Origin: Paracoccaceae bacterium
GTDB lineage: Bacteria > Pseudomonadota > Alphaproteobacteria > Rhodobacterales > Rhodobacteraceae
Direction of reading: 5' to 3'
Length of the DNA: 64,000 nucleotides
Assembly (NCBI GenBank): GCA_022448245.1
Contig: JAKVCO010000018.1
Location: 1 to 64,000, forward strand
Shown: in pieces, positions 1-8,736 of the stretch
Layout: each line of letters begins with the position of its first letter
Numbering within the stretch: the first letter of the stretch is position 1
Notes under the pieces: generated by a model
What the model was told of the DNA's origin: nothing
What the model saw: the letters and a program-made list of their open reading frames with translations, nothing else
Databases searched by the model: none
Translations under genes and position numbers: made by a program

Positions 1-363
1 GACTTCTGTGTCGAAGCCCTGAACGAGGCTATTGCCAAACATGGCCCGCCGGAGATCATGAATACAGATCAGGGCAGCCAGTTCACCGGATCGGCCTGGA
101 TCACAACGCTGACCGAAGCTGGCGTACGCATCTCGATGGACGGTCGAGGCCGATACCTCGATAACATCTTCATCGAAAGGTTGTGGCGATCCCTGAAGCA
201 GGAGGCGATCTACCTCGAAGAGATCACCGATGGCTTCCAGGCCAGACGTGTCATCAAGAAATGGATGGCATTCTACAATACAGAGCGGCCCCATTCTGCG
301 CTTGATCGGCAAACGCCCGAAGATGCATATTGGGCAGGCTTGGAAGAGCACAAAGCAGCATGA
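1..363 (+). CDS. IS3-family transposase OrfB, C-terminal part (5' end outside window)
   Basis: This is the integrase-core (DDE, rve) part of an IS3-family OrfB transposase. The open frame runs in from base 1 without a start. The second catalytic Asp lies in MNTDQGSQFT. The region around DNIFIERLWRSLKQE carries the conserved Glu, and FYNTERPHSALDRQTPEDAY is the usual C-terminal signature of this family. It catalyses cut-and-paste or copy-out transposition of its own element. The reading frame is intact to the stop, so the element may be functional if the upstream part is whole. Family assignment is secure; the subgroup is not resolved. Confidence 0.9.
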   Translation, partial: DFCVEALNEAIAKHGPPEIMNTDQGSQFTGSAWITTLTEAGVRISMDGRGRYLDNIFIERLWRSLKQEAIYLEEITDGFQARRVIKKWMAFYNTERPHSALDRQTPEDAYWAGLEEHKAA

Positions 364-391
364 AACCTAAACCCGATACACCTTAGAAAAG

Positions 392-425
392 CTGCAAAAC
401 TGTCCAAAAAGGTGGGACCACTTCA
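392..425 (+). repeat. Putative right terminal inverted repeat of the IS3-family element
   Basis: Reading the complement from 425 gives TGAAGTGGTCCCACC, then a T-run and GGACAGTTTTGC. An end starting with TG located just after the transposase stop is typical of IS3-family termini. The left partner is outside the window, so the exact inner border is inferred. Confidence 0.55.
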
Positions 426-703
426 TGCAGTTCAGCGAAACGGGCGCGCTGAACGAGCGCGATCAGATAACTTGGTTGCAACATGCAACAACGCAGCAGC
501 CAAAAAGCGCTTCGCCCGACTGCCTTGCGATTGAAAGAAAGCAAGATGGTCGAATGATTGGTTATGTCAGCTTGACCCGGGATCTTTCGAGAGTTCAATC
601 GGGTGAAGTCGAAATCGGTTTTCGATTGGTGAAGAGCGTAAGGGGTCCAGGATACGCAACTGAAGCCGCGTACAGACTGATCTGCGCAACACAGCTGTTA
701 TGA
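425..703 (+). pseudogene. GNAT-family N-acetyltransferase fragment
   Basis: About 92 codons resemble the middle of a GNAT acetyltransferase of the ribosomal-protein/RimJ type. The segment GRMIGYVSL followed by EVEIGFRL and GPGYATEAAYRLI is the strand before the acetyl-CoA loop plus the A-site helix. The 5' part is missing and the frame begins exactly where the IS3 end stops. The 3' part ends prematurely shortly after the acetyl-CoA-binding segment. A full family member is about 170-190 residues. The most likely reading is a gene broken by the insertion and then truncated; it is unlikely to be active. Confidence 0.6.
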
Positions 704-945
704 CGTGTGCAAGTCTCAGATTGAAGAAAAGGCGTTTCTCAATCTTTCAGAGCTGATGCCAAACGAAATCAGCTCTCCCAAGTAGATGTATGCTCAGCAT
801 TTGTGCGAGAACTTGATGAACGGATTGCCGAGTTGAAGATACCTCAGAGGGTGAGCAAGGCCTAATATCGCCGTATAACAAATAACGGAATCTCAACGGT
901 CTTGTAAGAGGAACTTTGCTTGAGCGGGGCAGGGCGGTTGCATAG

Positions 946-1662
946 CCTTCGGACACGACCAAACCTGCCTCCTTCAAGTACTTCAAGACCAGTCCTGAGA
1001 TAATCCGCCTCGCGGTGATGCTGTATATTCGGTTTCCGCTCTCACTGCGGAATGTGGAAGACCTGCTGTACGAGCGAGGCATCGATGTGAGTCACGAAAC
1101 TATGCGATATTGGTGGAACAGGTTTGGCCCTATGTTTGCCTCTGAGATCCAAAGAAGGCGGGTGCAACAGCTTCGTGCATTCTCGAAATGGAAGTGGCAC
1201 GTAGACGAGGTTTTTGTGAAGGTGAATGGCAAGCGGCATTATTTGTGGCGGGCTGTGGATCATCAAGGTGAAGTGCTGTGAGCAGTTGTCACCAAACGTC
1301 GAAACTAAGCTGCAGCGCTGAAATTCCTCAAGAAATTGATGAAGCGGCACGGTTGTGCTCAGGAGATCGGGACGGATCGTTACGCATCCTACAAGGCAGC
1401 GCTCAGAGAATTGGCTGCGATCGAAAAACAAAAGAAGGACAGGTGGCTGAACAACCGGGTTGAGAATTCACCCCTACTGTTTCGACGAAGAGAAGGTGCG
1501 ATGCAACGCTTCAGGCGAATGCGAAGTCTTCAGAAATTCGCCTCCGTCCATTCCTCCATCTACAACCATTTCAACCGAGAAAGATCGCTCGCCAGCAGAG
1601 ACACCCTCAAGCTGACACGCACCGCCGCTCTTGCCGAGTGGCGCGAACTTGGCGCGGGATGA
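946..1662 (+). pseudogene. IS6-family transposase, inactivated by two in-frame stops
   Basis: The translation resembles IS6/IS26-type DDE transposases. It has an N-terminal HTH region (RFPLSLRNVEDLLYERGID), the first catalytic Asp in WHVDEVFVKVNGKRHYLWRAVD, the second in EIGTDRYASY, and a C-terminal part with LLFRRREGAMQRFRRM. The same reading frame is interrupted by TGA at 1279-1281 and TAA at about 1306-1308, right after GEVL, so the halves 1015-1281 and 1336-1662 are one dead gene rather than a frameshift. No clear ATG start is visible; the frame opens after a TAG at 943-945. Confidence 0.75.
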
Positions 1663-1695
1663 ACGACAGCGTCACTGGCCTAACAGAGACGAGTG

Positions 1696-1715
1696 CGAAT
1701 TTGTCTGACAGCGCC
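1696..1715 (+). repeat. Candidate right end of the IS6-family remnant
   Basis: CGAATTTGTCTGACAGCGCC occurs just downstream of the transposase stop. It matches 1991-2010 at 18 of 20 positions. Its complement begins GGCGCTGTCAGAC. Assignment as an IS terminus is inferred from position and from the GG start. Confidence 0.45.
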
Positions 1716-2144
1716 CTACTGGACGTCTTCAGACTAGGAAAGTCACCGACGCCCTGTCTAGCCATCTATGGGGAAGTCGATCGAGGATTTCGGGGGATCT
1801 TGTCGCGCAGATGGAAACGGATGCTGAAAAGTGGGGCCATGGCGGATTCAAATCCCGAGCATTTGTCGCGGACTACTGATCGTCTGATTTGTTCGGTATA
1901 AGGGTCTATTGCGACGCTACAAACATTCGTTCTCTCTGTTTTCGGAGTAGCGGCTAAGGGACAGCCGTACTGCCCTGGGTGAGACTGGTTCGAATTGGTC
2001 TGACAGCACCGCCACCCACACATCCTATGGGGTTTTCTGAACTGCGATGAGCAGGTTCACGGACCTTTGACGAGCAAAACCTGAAGCTTTTCGAGCGTGC
2101 TGCCTCTCAGGCGCAGGATGCACCGAACGAACCATCGCGTCGGC
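1716..2144. other. Noncoding mobile-element debris
   Basis: Apart from the solitary IS-end-like repeat at 1991-2010, no convincing gene, RNA or hairpin was seen here. Short open frames on both strands lack family features and good ribosome-binding sites. The stretch separates the IS remnants from the convergently placed phosphorelay genes. Confidence 0.5.
1991..2010 (+). repeat. Solitary second copy of the IS-end-like repeat
   Basis: CGAATTGGTCTGACAGCACC is in direct orientation with 1696-1715, with two differences. No transposase lies between the two copies. It may be the end of a second, mostly deleted copy of the same element family. Confidence 0.4.
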
Positions 2145-4109
2145 CTAGGCAACTTCTCCAATGCGAGCAGAGTCGAGCAGACGGGCTGCGTCGTCTCGGG
2201 TCAAAGGCTTCGCTAAAAGTTCGTTCATCCCGGCGTGAAGCGCTTTCTCCCGCTCGGCGAACGAGGCATTCGCGGTAAGCCCGAAGATTGGCGTGCGGGA
2301 TCTATTGGAATCTCTTTCTGCTCGGCGAATTTCCAGAGTTGCCGTCAGACCGTCCATCACGGGCATGCGCCAATCCATGATGACGAGGTCGAACCTTTCC
2401 TTTTGCAGTCTCGACACAGCCTCTTGGCCGTTGGCGGCACAGGTGACGTCGGAATACTGGCGGAGGATTGAAGACGCGAGCTCAAGGTTGAAAACGTCGT
2501 CATCCACCACGAGGACTTTCGGTCTGCCAGAGTAAGAACGCTGAGCGTCTTTGGCATCGTTGTCTTTGCCGACAACGCTCAGTACCTCGCAAGGGATGAC
2601 AACCTTAAAGACCGTGAAACGACTTAGCTCACTTTCCACAGTTATTGTGCCTCCCAACAGCTTCGTGAACTTAGCAACAAGAGATAGGCCGAGTCCTAAT
2701 CCGTTGATTGCAAAATGGTTCTTGGCCCGTTCAAACTTGCGGAAGATCTCTGAGATTTGGTCTTTCGGGATCCCGATGCCAGTGTCACGGACCTCGATCA
2801 CCAGGTCTGAAAGCCCGTCAACTGTCGGTTGGTTTGCGATCTTGAGTGTGACGGCTCCGGTATTCGTATACTTGATGGCGTTGTCGACGAGATTGGCCGC
2901 AATGCGTTGAATGCGGCGTTCATCCTGAACGATTGTGCCCACAGAGAGCTCGTTGACGAGCTTCAGTTTTAAGCCCTTCGTTTCGGCCGTGAAAAGGAAC
3001 GAGATGATGAGTTCTTCAAACGTGCGGGCTGGCTGGAAGGCACCCAAGACCGCTTGCTCCGCAGCGCCATCGCGGTCTGAGAGATCGAGTACATCTTGAA
3101 TCAAGCCGCCGAGCCGGCGCGAGGCTGCCTTTGCCATAAGGATTTCGCGAGGGCGGTGCTGGCCAGCAGGCAACTGGTCCTCCAGTAGGGTCAAAAGGCC
3201 TGCGATCTGGCTCGCGGGCGTCCGCAGATCATGGGTGAGGTTGGCGATTGCCTCCTCGTAGACTTCCGCCCTCAGTTGGTTTTCAGCGGCTTTGTTCTTC
3301 GCGTCCGCCAGCTCGCGGCTCTCGTTTATGAAGTGAAGGACACGCTCCCCGATTTCTGAAAACTCGTCCTGCGTACGGAAGAAGCGCGCTGAAAAATCTG
3401 CCTGTGTTTGCCTGAGGACACCGCCCAACTCTGCAAGCCCGCGGCGAACGCGCAAAACGGTACTGGAAGCAATGATCGCCGCACTGGCGAATGCGGCAAG
3501 CAGGATTCCGAATATCAACTGCCGGTCGGCCGCAGTACGTGTCTTCAACTGCAGCAGTCCTTCATGGGTGGAGACGAGAGCATCACTTCTGTTGACGATC
3601 GCATATGTCCTAAGCTCTTCGAGATCGTTCACGAACACCAAGCGGTTAAGGGCGATCTGGCTGCGAAGCTGTCGAGCTTTCTCTACCGACGACTGCGAGA
3701 AGGCGGCGCTTTTGAGGGCAAGCGTTGTGTTTAGAGAGTGCTTCAAGCCTTCGACCAGGCGGTTCAGTTTCAGACTAGAGAAGGCATTCATTTGGCTCCC
3801 TTGCACGGAAGTCATAGCCTCTAGCACCACGATATCTGCAAGAATGCTTGTGTAAGCTTGTTGCAGATCATCCTCGGTTTGGGCCGCTCCGAACTTTCCC
3901 GAGTGGGAGATGATGGAATAGGACAGATCCTCTAACGCATATGCCGATTCCAACCGTGGAAGCATGCTTTGCTGGAAGTTGGCCACATGCCGATCAAAGC
4001 GGTTGAGGTTGAGACTATAGAGCGCCACAAGAAGCAAAATTGCAGCGATCAGGGCGCCCACGAGGACCAAGATGCGGCTACGCAGAGTGACGAGGTGCTT
4101 CGAAAACAT
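2145..4109 (-). CDS. TorS-like hybrid sensor histidine kinase/response regulator
   Basis: A 654-residue inner-membrane sensor kinase. Residues about 13-32 and 197-217 are membrane helices enclosing a mostly helical periplasmic sensor of about 160 residues. A linker follows, then a HisKA domain with the phosphoacceptor His at about 293 (NLTHDLRTP), an HATPase domain with N box (NLVDNAIKYTN) and G boxes (DTGIGIP, GLGLGLSL), and a receiver at about 530-650 with VVDDD, acceptor Asp at about 579 (VIMDWRMP) and the Lys in LAKPL. It lies 12 bases after a periplasmic binding-protein gene on the same strand, the arrangement of TorT-TorS pairs, so it probably reads ligand occupancy of that protein. Its kinase and receiver resemble those of the protein at 7321-8736. 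The ligand cannot be told from sequence. Confidence 0.85.
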   Translation of the reverse strand: MFSKHLVTLRSRILVLVGALIAAILLLVALYSLNLNRFDRHVANFQQSMLPRLESAYALEDLSYSIISHSGKFGAAQTEDDLQQAYTSILADIVVLEAMTSVQGSQMNAFSSLKLNRLVEGLKHSLNTTLALKSAAFSQSSVEKARQLRSQIALNRLVFVNDLEELRTYAIVNRSDALVSTHEGLLQLKTRTAADRQLIFGILLAAFASAAIIASSTVLRVRRGLAELGGVLRQTQADFSARFFRTQDEFSEIGERVLHFINESRELADAKNKAAENQLRAEVYEEAIANLTHDLRTPASQIAGLLTLLEDQLPAGQHRPREILMAKAASRRLGGLIQDVLDLSDRDGAAEQAVLGAFQPARTFEELIISFLFTAETKGLKLKLVNELSVGTIVQDERRIQRIAANLVDNAIKYTNTGAVTLKIANQPTVDGLSDLVIEVRDTGIGIPKDQISEIFRKFERAKNHFAINGLGLGLSLVAKFTKLLGGTITVESELSRFTVFKVVIPCEVLSVVGKDNDAKDAQRSYSGRPKVLVVDDDVFNLELASSILRQYSDVTCAANGQEAVSRLQKERFDLVIMDWRMPVMDGLTATLEIRRAERDSNRSRTPIFGLTANASFAEREKALHAGMNELLAKPLTRDDAARLLDSARIGEVA

Positions 4110-4121
4110 TGCGAAACCGGG

Positions 4122-5228
4122 CTAGTCGGTGCTGAGCCAGGTTTGGCGATATCGGTCTCGATAACCGTTGTCAGGATCGAAGAGGTTCTTTTGCCCGCCC
4201 TCTTCGTCGACATTCGCTTTGATTACGAGCTTGGTCGGCGCAACAAACCCGCTGGGCTCTTCGTCTGATATGGCGCGGTTTAGCTCATCTATCAGTTGCC
4301 AGCCTTGAAAGTTGAGAGGCTCTGGCACGGTGGCGGCCTGATAGTTTGCAAGCCTGATGCGGCGATAGGCCGTCAGACTGCCGTCGCCAGCAGAGATGTT
4401 CATAATCTGGCCTGAGGGCGCGATGCCGCCCAAGCTAAATGCAACCACCGCGTCATCAAAGTAGAGGTCATTGATGCCAAGCGACACTGTCCAAGCATCT
4501 CCGTGCTTCTGCAGAAGCTCTTCCACGACTGCGGGCATGCGGGTCGCCGTTTCGTCGAGCCTAACGTTTACCACCTCAAGAAGCGTGCACGTATCGCAGG
4601 CGTCCACGAGGTCTCGCATCGCATTTGATTTCTCAAGCGCGATGCCGAAGCGGTCATCGGTGAAGATCACGGCGCCAAACGACTGCCCTGCCTGCGCGAT
4701 GGCGTGCATCGTCGCCACGCAGGCAACTCCGCGTGGGTCGGTGCTGACGTTGAAGAACACGCTGGCGTCTAGGATTGGGCCGGGCTGCGGTCCCGCGTGC
4801 CACCCGACGATCTCGGTCCCGGCGGTTGCCAATCGCCTTAATCGATCGGCGTAGGATGCAGCGTCGAACCCACCAACGACCAGACCATCCGGCGGCGCTG
4901 CGAGCGCTTCATCGAGCGCCGCGGCGATCATCTCCGCGGAGCCTCTTGCGTCGGTAACAGTGAGTCCCCAGCCAATGGCCTCGCTTGCCTCAACCACACC
5001 TTCGACCACACCCAAAATGCCTGAATTTCGCAAGCTCGCCGCGACAAAAACAACGGACTTCTCCGGAGCTGCAGCCGGACCATCCGCAGGCAATTCCCAG
5101 TTTTCAGATGTCCCAAGACTGCTGATGTATTCGTCGTCGAGGGAGTGGGCAAAAGCAGTCCCGGGAATGAAGATCGCACTCAGGATTGCTGCACCTAGAA
5201 AGCCATATGCTGTTGATGAGTGTGTCAT
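4122..5228 (-). CDS. Periplasmic binding protein of the TorT/sugar-binding type
   Basis: A 368-residue exported protein with an N-terminal signal peptide (hydrophobic core about residues 8-25, likely cleavage after AFA). The body looks like a type I periplasmic binding protein: VVFVAASLRNSGILGVVEGV matches the first strand and helix, DGLVVGGFD the end of lobe 1, and FGAVIFTDDRFG the inter-lobe segment. It has no ABC transporter beside it but is followed at once by a hybrid kinase with a periplasmic sensor. The best inference is a TorT-like co-sensor that binds a small molecule and presents it to the kinase. The start gives an export signal, though the ribosome-binding site is weak. Confidence 0.7.
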   Translation of the reverse strand: MTHSSTAYGFLGAAILSAIFIPGTAFAHSLDDEYISSLGTSENWELPADGPAAAPEKSVVFVAASLRNSGILGVVEGVVEASEAIGWGLTVTDARGSAEMIAAALDEALAAPPDGLVVGGFDAASYADRLRRLATAGTEIVGWHAGPQPGPILDASVFFNVSTDPRGVACVATMHAIAQAGQSFGAVIFTDDRFGIALEKSNAMRDLVDACDTCTLLEVVNVRLDETATRMPAVVEELLQKHGDAWTVSLGINDLYFDDAVVAFSLGGIAPSGQIMNISAGDGSLTAYRRIRLANYQAATVPEPLNFQGWQLIDELNRAISDEEPSGFVAPTKLVIKANVDEEGGQKNLFDPDNGYRDRYRQTWLSTD

Positions 5229-5451
5229 TCGGCCAGTTACAGAGCGCGCGCTGAACCGAACAATATACAGAGAAGTATAGTCTGCACGGCAAGCGGATAC
5301 CCTATGCTAGTGCGCTGGCCCGAATGATGCGGTGAAAAGCTACAGGATGGGACGGAGAATCCGACGGCTTTCTATACTTATCAATGTCTTAATCGGCCAC
5401 TTCATATCCGGTATTTTGATTAAAGGGGGGCGGTTTAGAAGAGGCTCGGCT

Positions 5452-6000
5452 ATGTCGGCAGCAGTCCAGGAAGCGCACCGGGGAATACATCGAGAGGCGC
5501 TTGATGAAGCGATCCGCGCATTCGGCATTGAAGGCAGCAGGGAGCTCCTGAGGGTCACCAGTGCCGATATTCGTGCCCTGACTTTCCAGGAGCTAGAGCT
5601 TGAACACCAGGAACGAGCCTTCAGGTTGCATAAGGCTTGCGGCCGACTTTCGTTGCTTGGCGTTGAAGCCCCGCGACAGCTGTCTCGAGAAATCCGTGTG
5701 AGCCTCGAAGCAGGTCGCAAGATCAACATCCCTTACCCCTCGCGCATGAGGCTTCTTGAGCAGGTTCAAGCCGCAGAGGCCGAAGTAGGCCGTATCCTCG
5801 ATGGATACGAAGACGCCGACGTCATTGAGCGCGAGCGTAAGTCCAATGTTATGGCCACGCTCTTCACCCTTACGCTGTGTGGGTACGGCGGTGCAGCCGC
5901 TGTCTTCTTCCTGACAGGGACGCTCTGGGGGGCATTGGGCGGTGCATTCGCAGGAACCGCGTTTTGGATGCTCGCAGTATTTGTCTTACTGACCGATTGA
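5452..6000 (+). CDS. Protein of unknown function with two C-terminal membrane segments
   Basis: Not recognised. From the ATG at 5452 it is 182 residues. The N-terminal 130 are charged and helical (VQEAHRGIHREALDEAIRAF, ELELEHQERAF), and the C-terminal 50 contain two hydrophobic stretches rich in Gly and Ala (TLFTLTLCGYGGAAAVFFL and GTAFWMLAVFVLL), so it is probably membrane-anchored with a cytosolic helical head. An upstream in-frame GTG at 5332 would add 40 mostly basic residues. I prefer 5452 because of the purine-rich stretch before it. It lies divergent from the TorT-like gene and convergent with a response regulator, so a role in the same phosphorelay is possible but unproven. Confidence 0.5.
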   Translation: MSAAVQEAHRGIHREALDEAIRAFGIEGSRELLRVTSADIRALTFQELELEHQERAFRLHKACGRLSLLGVEAPRQLSREIRVSLEAGRKINIPYPSRMRLLEQVQAAEAEVGRILDGYEDADVIERERKSNVMATLFTLTLCGYGGAAAVFFLTGTLWGALGGAFAGTAFWMLAVFVLLTD

Positions 6001-6041
6001 ACCGAGAAATGACCTAGGGTGCGACTAAGTCTCGATCGGTT

Positions 6042-6650
6042 TCAGACGAGACCGTTCACGTAGTTTGCCGCGCCCAGACGGTTGGGCACCCCAATGTACC
6101 GATAGATCTTTCGGAGCCGGTTCTCGATCCGGACACGCTTCACGCCAAGCGCCTGAGCGATCTCGGAGTTTCGTGCGCCGCGCGCCAGCATTTCGAGGAT
6201 CACCCAATCTTCGTCCCCTAGCTGGCTAGGAACGCCGGTGGGGCGTTGGAGCGAGGATCCGAAGGCCACATCATGGGGCAGGTCGTCAGGGTTCTTCACC
6301 ACAGTCGCTACGATCTCGACCACCTGCTTGGCCGACATGCTTTTACGGACGAGGCCCGCGACACCGGCGCGCCGCGCCGCATAGACATCGATGTAAGTTG
6401 CAGCGCCTGAGAACAGCATTGTTGGGTTTGGGCTATTTGCGTCGACCAATGGTTTGAGATCGAATGCGCCGCTTACGCCCGGCATCCTCAGATCGGCCAG
6501 CACACAAGAAAAGCCACCGTGCTCTTTGACCTTCTTTAGCCCGTCATCGATCGATTCAGCGGCGACGAGCTCCATCTTCGTGGACGAGTTGATGTAGTGC
6601 ATCATCGCATCCCGGATGAGTTGGTGGTCATCGACCAACAGAACTTTCAT
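6042..6650 (-). CDS. NarL/LuxR-family response regulator
   Basis: A 202-residue two-domain regulator. The receiver starts MKVLLVDDHQL, with acceptor Asp at about 53 (VLADLRMPG), and the conserved Ser and Lys positions are readable in TMLFSGA and LVRKSMS. The C-terminal LuxR-type HTH at about 140-200 has the recognition region NSEIAQALGVKRVRIENRL. This makes it a DNA-binding output protein. It sits between two hybrid kinases and near an Hpt-like gene, which suggests it is the final acceptor of the local phosphorelay. Target genes are unknown. The start at 6650 lies a few bases after an AGGAGGAT-like ribosome-binding site on this strand. Confidence 0.85.
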   Translation of the reverse strand: MKVLLVDDHQLIRDAMMHYINSSTKMELVAAESIDDGLKKVKEHGGFSCVLADLRMPGVSGAFDLKPLVDANSPNPTMLFSGAATYIDVYAARRAGVAGLVRKSMSAKQVVEIVATVVKNPDDLPHDVAFGSSLQRPTGVPSQLGDEDWVILEMLARGARNSEIAQALGVKRVRIENRLRKIYRYIGVPNRLGAANYVNGLV

Positions 6651-6829
6651 GCTTCATCCTCCTGTACAGGAACCGATTCACATGTGGGACCTGTCCATAT
6701 CAACGCCTAAGGACCCCAGCTATACGAATGAGCCGGACCACAAGAATTCCTGTACTTTTTGATACTTGATGACTTCGAACCTGCCGCTTTACTTTTGTCC
6801 CTGCACAGCGTTGAGATGAGGAAGCAAGC

Positions 6830-7162
6830 GTGATCAACGCAGAACAGTTCAATTCCGCTGCTGATATTTTGGGAGCTGAGCGTGCCGAGCAGTACCTGCG
6901 CGGGGCGCTGCAAGGCATTCCCCCGCTGCTGGAGGCTGTACGGCTGAAGCTAAGACTAGACTCAGAAGATCTTGAGGGTTTGCACCACCATCTCAATACC
7001 TTGGCGGCGCTCGGCGCTCATGTCTTGGCTGACCAAGTGGCTTCCATCGAGACCCTGCTCAGGGAGAAAAGGCCCGTCGACGAAGGCGCTCTGACCTCAG
7101 CTGTGGCAATCCATGCATCGACTAGCACGGCGTTCGTTGAGCTGACCGGCCAAACCTTGTAG
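6830..7162 (+). CDS. Hpt-like phosphotransfer protein
   Basis: A 110-residue, predicted all-helical protein. HHHLNTLAALGAHVLADQV resembles the Hpt signature (H-x-L-K-G-S-x-x-x-L-G-A), with the phosphorylatable His followed by a leucine and then the conserved LGA turn, but the usual Lys-Gly is replaced by Asn-Thr. Helices before (EQYLRGALQGIPPLLEAVRL) and after fit a four-helix bundle. It starts with GTG preceded by GAGG. Lying between the NarL-type regulator and a hybrid kinase, it would supply the His carrier needed to move phosphate from the receiver of a hybrid kinase to the output regulator. The altered motif leaves some doubt. Confidence 0.6.
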   Translation: MINAEQFNSAADILGAERAEQYLRGALQGIPPLLEAVRLKLRLDSEDLEGLHHHLNTLAALGAHVLADQVASIETLLREKRPVDEGALTSAVAIHASTSTAFVELTGQTL

Positions 7163-7320
7163 GGCCTCCATCCCCGTAAGAGGCACCTGCTCCGGACACG
7201 TCACCTCACAGAAAAGGGTATCTGAAACCCGCCCGCGCTACCCGCATCAGTGCCTGTTCCAAATAACCTGCCGATGTAAATCATTAGAAGGGATTGTGTT
7301 CCTTTGGGGGGAGGTGCGCG

Positions 7321-8736
7321 GTGTTTAACGCATATCTACGGATTGACAGTAAGGCGAAGGGTCTGAGGCTGGCTTTGGTAGTGACGATTGCGTCGGTTCT
7401 GGTGTCGGTCGTAATCGTTGGCTTTATTTTTCGGCTCAGTGTTCAACCGGCCGTCGTTGTTTCGTCCATAGTCGCGCCGATGATGGCGATCGGCTGGGGC
7501 CTTTGCCAGCTGAGGACAAACGACCTGATTGCGCAAGAAGCGCTTAGAGCGAGGGAGCTTGAGGTTCGGTCAGAAGCCTATGAGATCGCTATCGAGAACC
7601 TTACCCACGACCTCAGAACACCTATTGCCCAGGTTGCCGCCGTGTTGGATCAGGCATCTGAGGGGGCAAAAAATGGGCGCGACATCGCAAGGCAACTCAA
7701 GATCGCAGAGACGGCGACGCTCCGGCTCTCAAGCACAGTCAACGATGTCTTAGACCTGACACGCAACGAGATGGATCAGTCCGATCCTGTTCTAACCGTT
7801 TTCGAGCCACGCCGTTGGATCAACGACCTTGTTGAGCCCTATGAGTTTATGGCCAAGGCCAAAGGGTTGAAACTGGTTGTTGTTGATCGGCTCACTGTGG
7901 GTAAGATCGCCCAAGATCAACATCGTTTGGATCGCGTCATTGCCAACCTGATCGACAATGCAGTGAAGTACACAAACCGTGGCTCGGTAACGGTTGAGAT
8001 CTCGAACACGGAACCACGCGATGGGGCCTTTCAGCTGCTGCTGAGTGTCATAGACACAGGCATAGGTATTCCGCCTGACGAGATGGACGGAATTTTCGCA
8101 AAGTTCGGGCGCGCGGGAAATCACTTCGCTATTGATGGGATCGGATTGGGGCTTTCACTTGTCAGCAAATTTGCTTCGCAGCTTGGAGCAAGTTGCAAAG
8201 TGGAGAGTGAGCTGGATGTTGGCTCGCGCTTCAGTGTCGAATTCCCATGCACGGTCGTGGAGAGCTCAGTCAGCTACGCCGTTGCTGCTGATGTGCGTTA
8301 CTTCTCGTCCCCGCGCATCCTGTTGGTGGAAGATGATCCAATTTATCGGGAGCTTGCTACCGCAGTTTTGGACCCAGTCGCACAGGTCTCTGTCGCCTGC
8401 GACGGCGAGGAAGCCATTGAGGTTTTCAGGGACAAGACCTTTGACATGGTTCTAATGGATATCCGCATGCCCAATGTCGATGGCATCTTTGCAACCCGCA
8501 AGATCCGCGAGTTCGAGAAACAGCGCAATGCACGGAGAACGCCGATCTGGGGCGTTTCGGCAAACGCGGATATCGACACTTGTAGGACGGCCAAGTTGGC
8601 TGGGATGGACGACTTGTTTTCCAAACCACTGACCGTGAGCCTTGTACGCGATCTTGTAACTGCGGCGCGTCCGGTCGAACCGATAAGGCGCAGACATGCG
8701 GTTTATAAAGCCAGCTATCATTCCGAACTTTCTTAG
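7321..8736 (+). CDS. Hybrid histidine kinase/receiver without a periplasmic sensor
   Basis: A 471-residue membrane kinase. Two membrane helices (about residues 16-38 and 43-62) are separated by almost no loop, so it lacks an external sensor. HisKA has its His at about 96 (NLTHDLRTP), followed by an HATPase (NLIDNAVKYTN, DTGIGIP, GIGLGLSL) and a receiver with VEDD and Asp at about 380 (VLMDIRMP). The GTG at 7321 was chosen because GGGGGGAGG lies seven bases upstream; an upstream TTG at 7294 has no such site. Its catalytic core and receiver closely resemble the kinase at 2145-4109, which points to duplication and divergence. It may work as a partner or phosphate relay for that kinase. Confidence 0.82.
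   Translation: MFNAYLRIDSKAKGLRLALVVTIASVLVSVVIVGFIFRLSVQPAVVVSSIVAPMMAIGWGLCQLRTNDLIAQEALRARELEVRSEAYEIAIENLTHDLRTPIAQVAAVLDQASEGAKNGRDIARQLKIAETATLRLSSTVNDVLDLTRNEMDQSDPVLTVFEPRRWINDLVEPYEFMAKAKGLKLVVVDRLTVGKIAQDQHRLDRVIANLIDNAVKYTNRGSVTVEISNTEPRDGAFQLLLSVIDTGIGIPPDEMDGIFAKFGRAGNHFAIDGIGLGLSLVSKFASQLGASCKVESELDVGSRFSVEFPCTVVESSVSYAVAADVRYFSSPRILLVEDDPIYRELATAVLDPVAQVSVACDGEEAIEVFRDKTFDMVLMDIRMPNVDGIFATRKIREFEKQRNARRTPIWGVSANADIDTCRTAKLAGMDDLFSKPLTVSLVRDLVTAARPVEPIRRRHAVYKASYHSELS

Larger units (their letters stand above)
1..425 (+). mobile_element. 3' end of an IS3-family insertion sequence (partial)
   Basis: The window opens inside an IS3-family element. It contains the end of the transposase gene (to 363) and, after about 30 noncoding bases, a terminal repeat whose complement begins TGAAGTGGTCCCACC, as expected for an IS3 end. 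The other end lies outside the window. The element abuts a truncated acetyltransferase gene, which suggests it inserted into or next to that gene. Confidence 0.75.
946..1715 (+). mobile_element. Decayed IS6-family insertion sequence remnant
   Basis: The remnant consists of the dead transposase and, 33 bases after its stop, a candidate right end at 1696-1715 whose complement starts GGCGCTGTCAGAC. IS6-family ends typically begin with GG. I could not find a matching left end between 704 and 945, so the left boundary is unknown and the element is presumably immobile. Confidence 0.5.

Noticed and set aside
1638-1901. Short frame after the IS6 transposase
   Set aside because: It spans the candidate IS end and has no recognisable features or good start.
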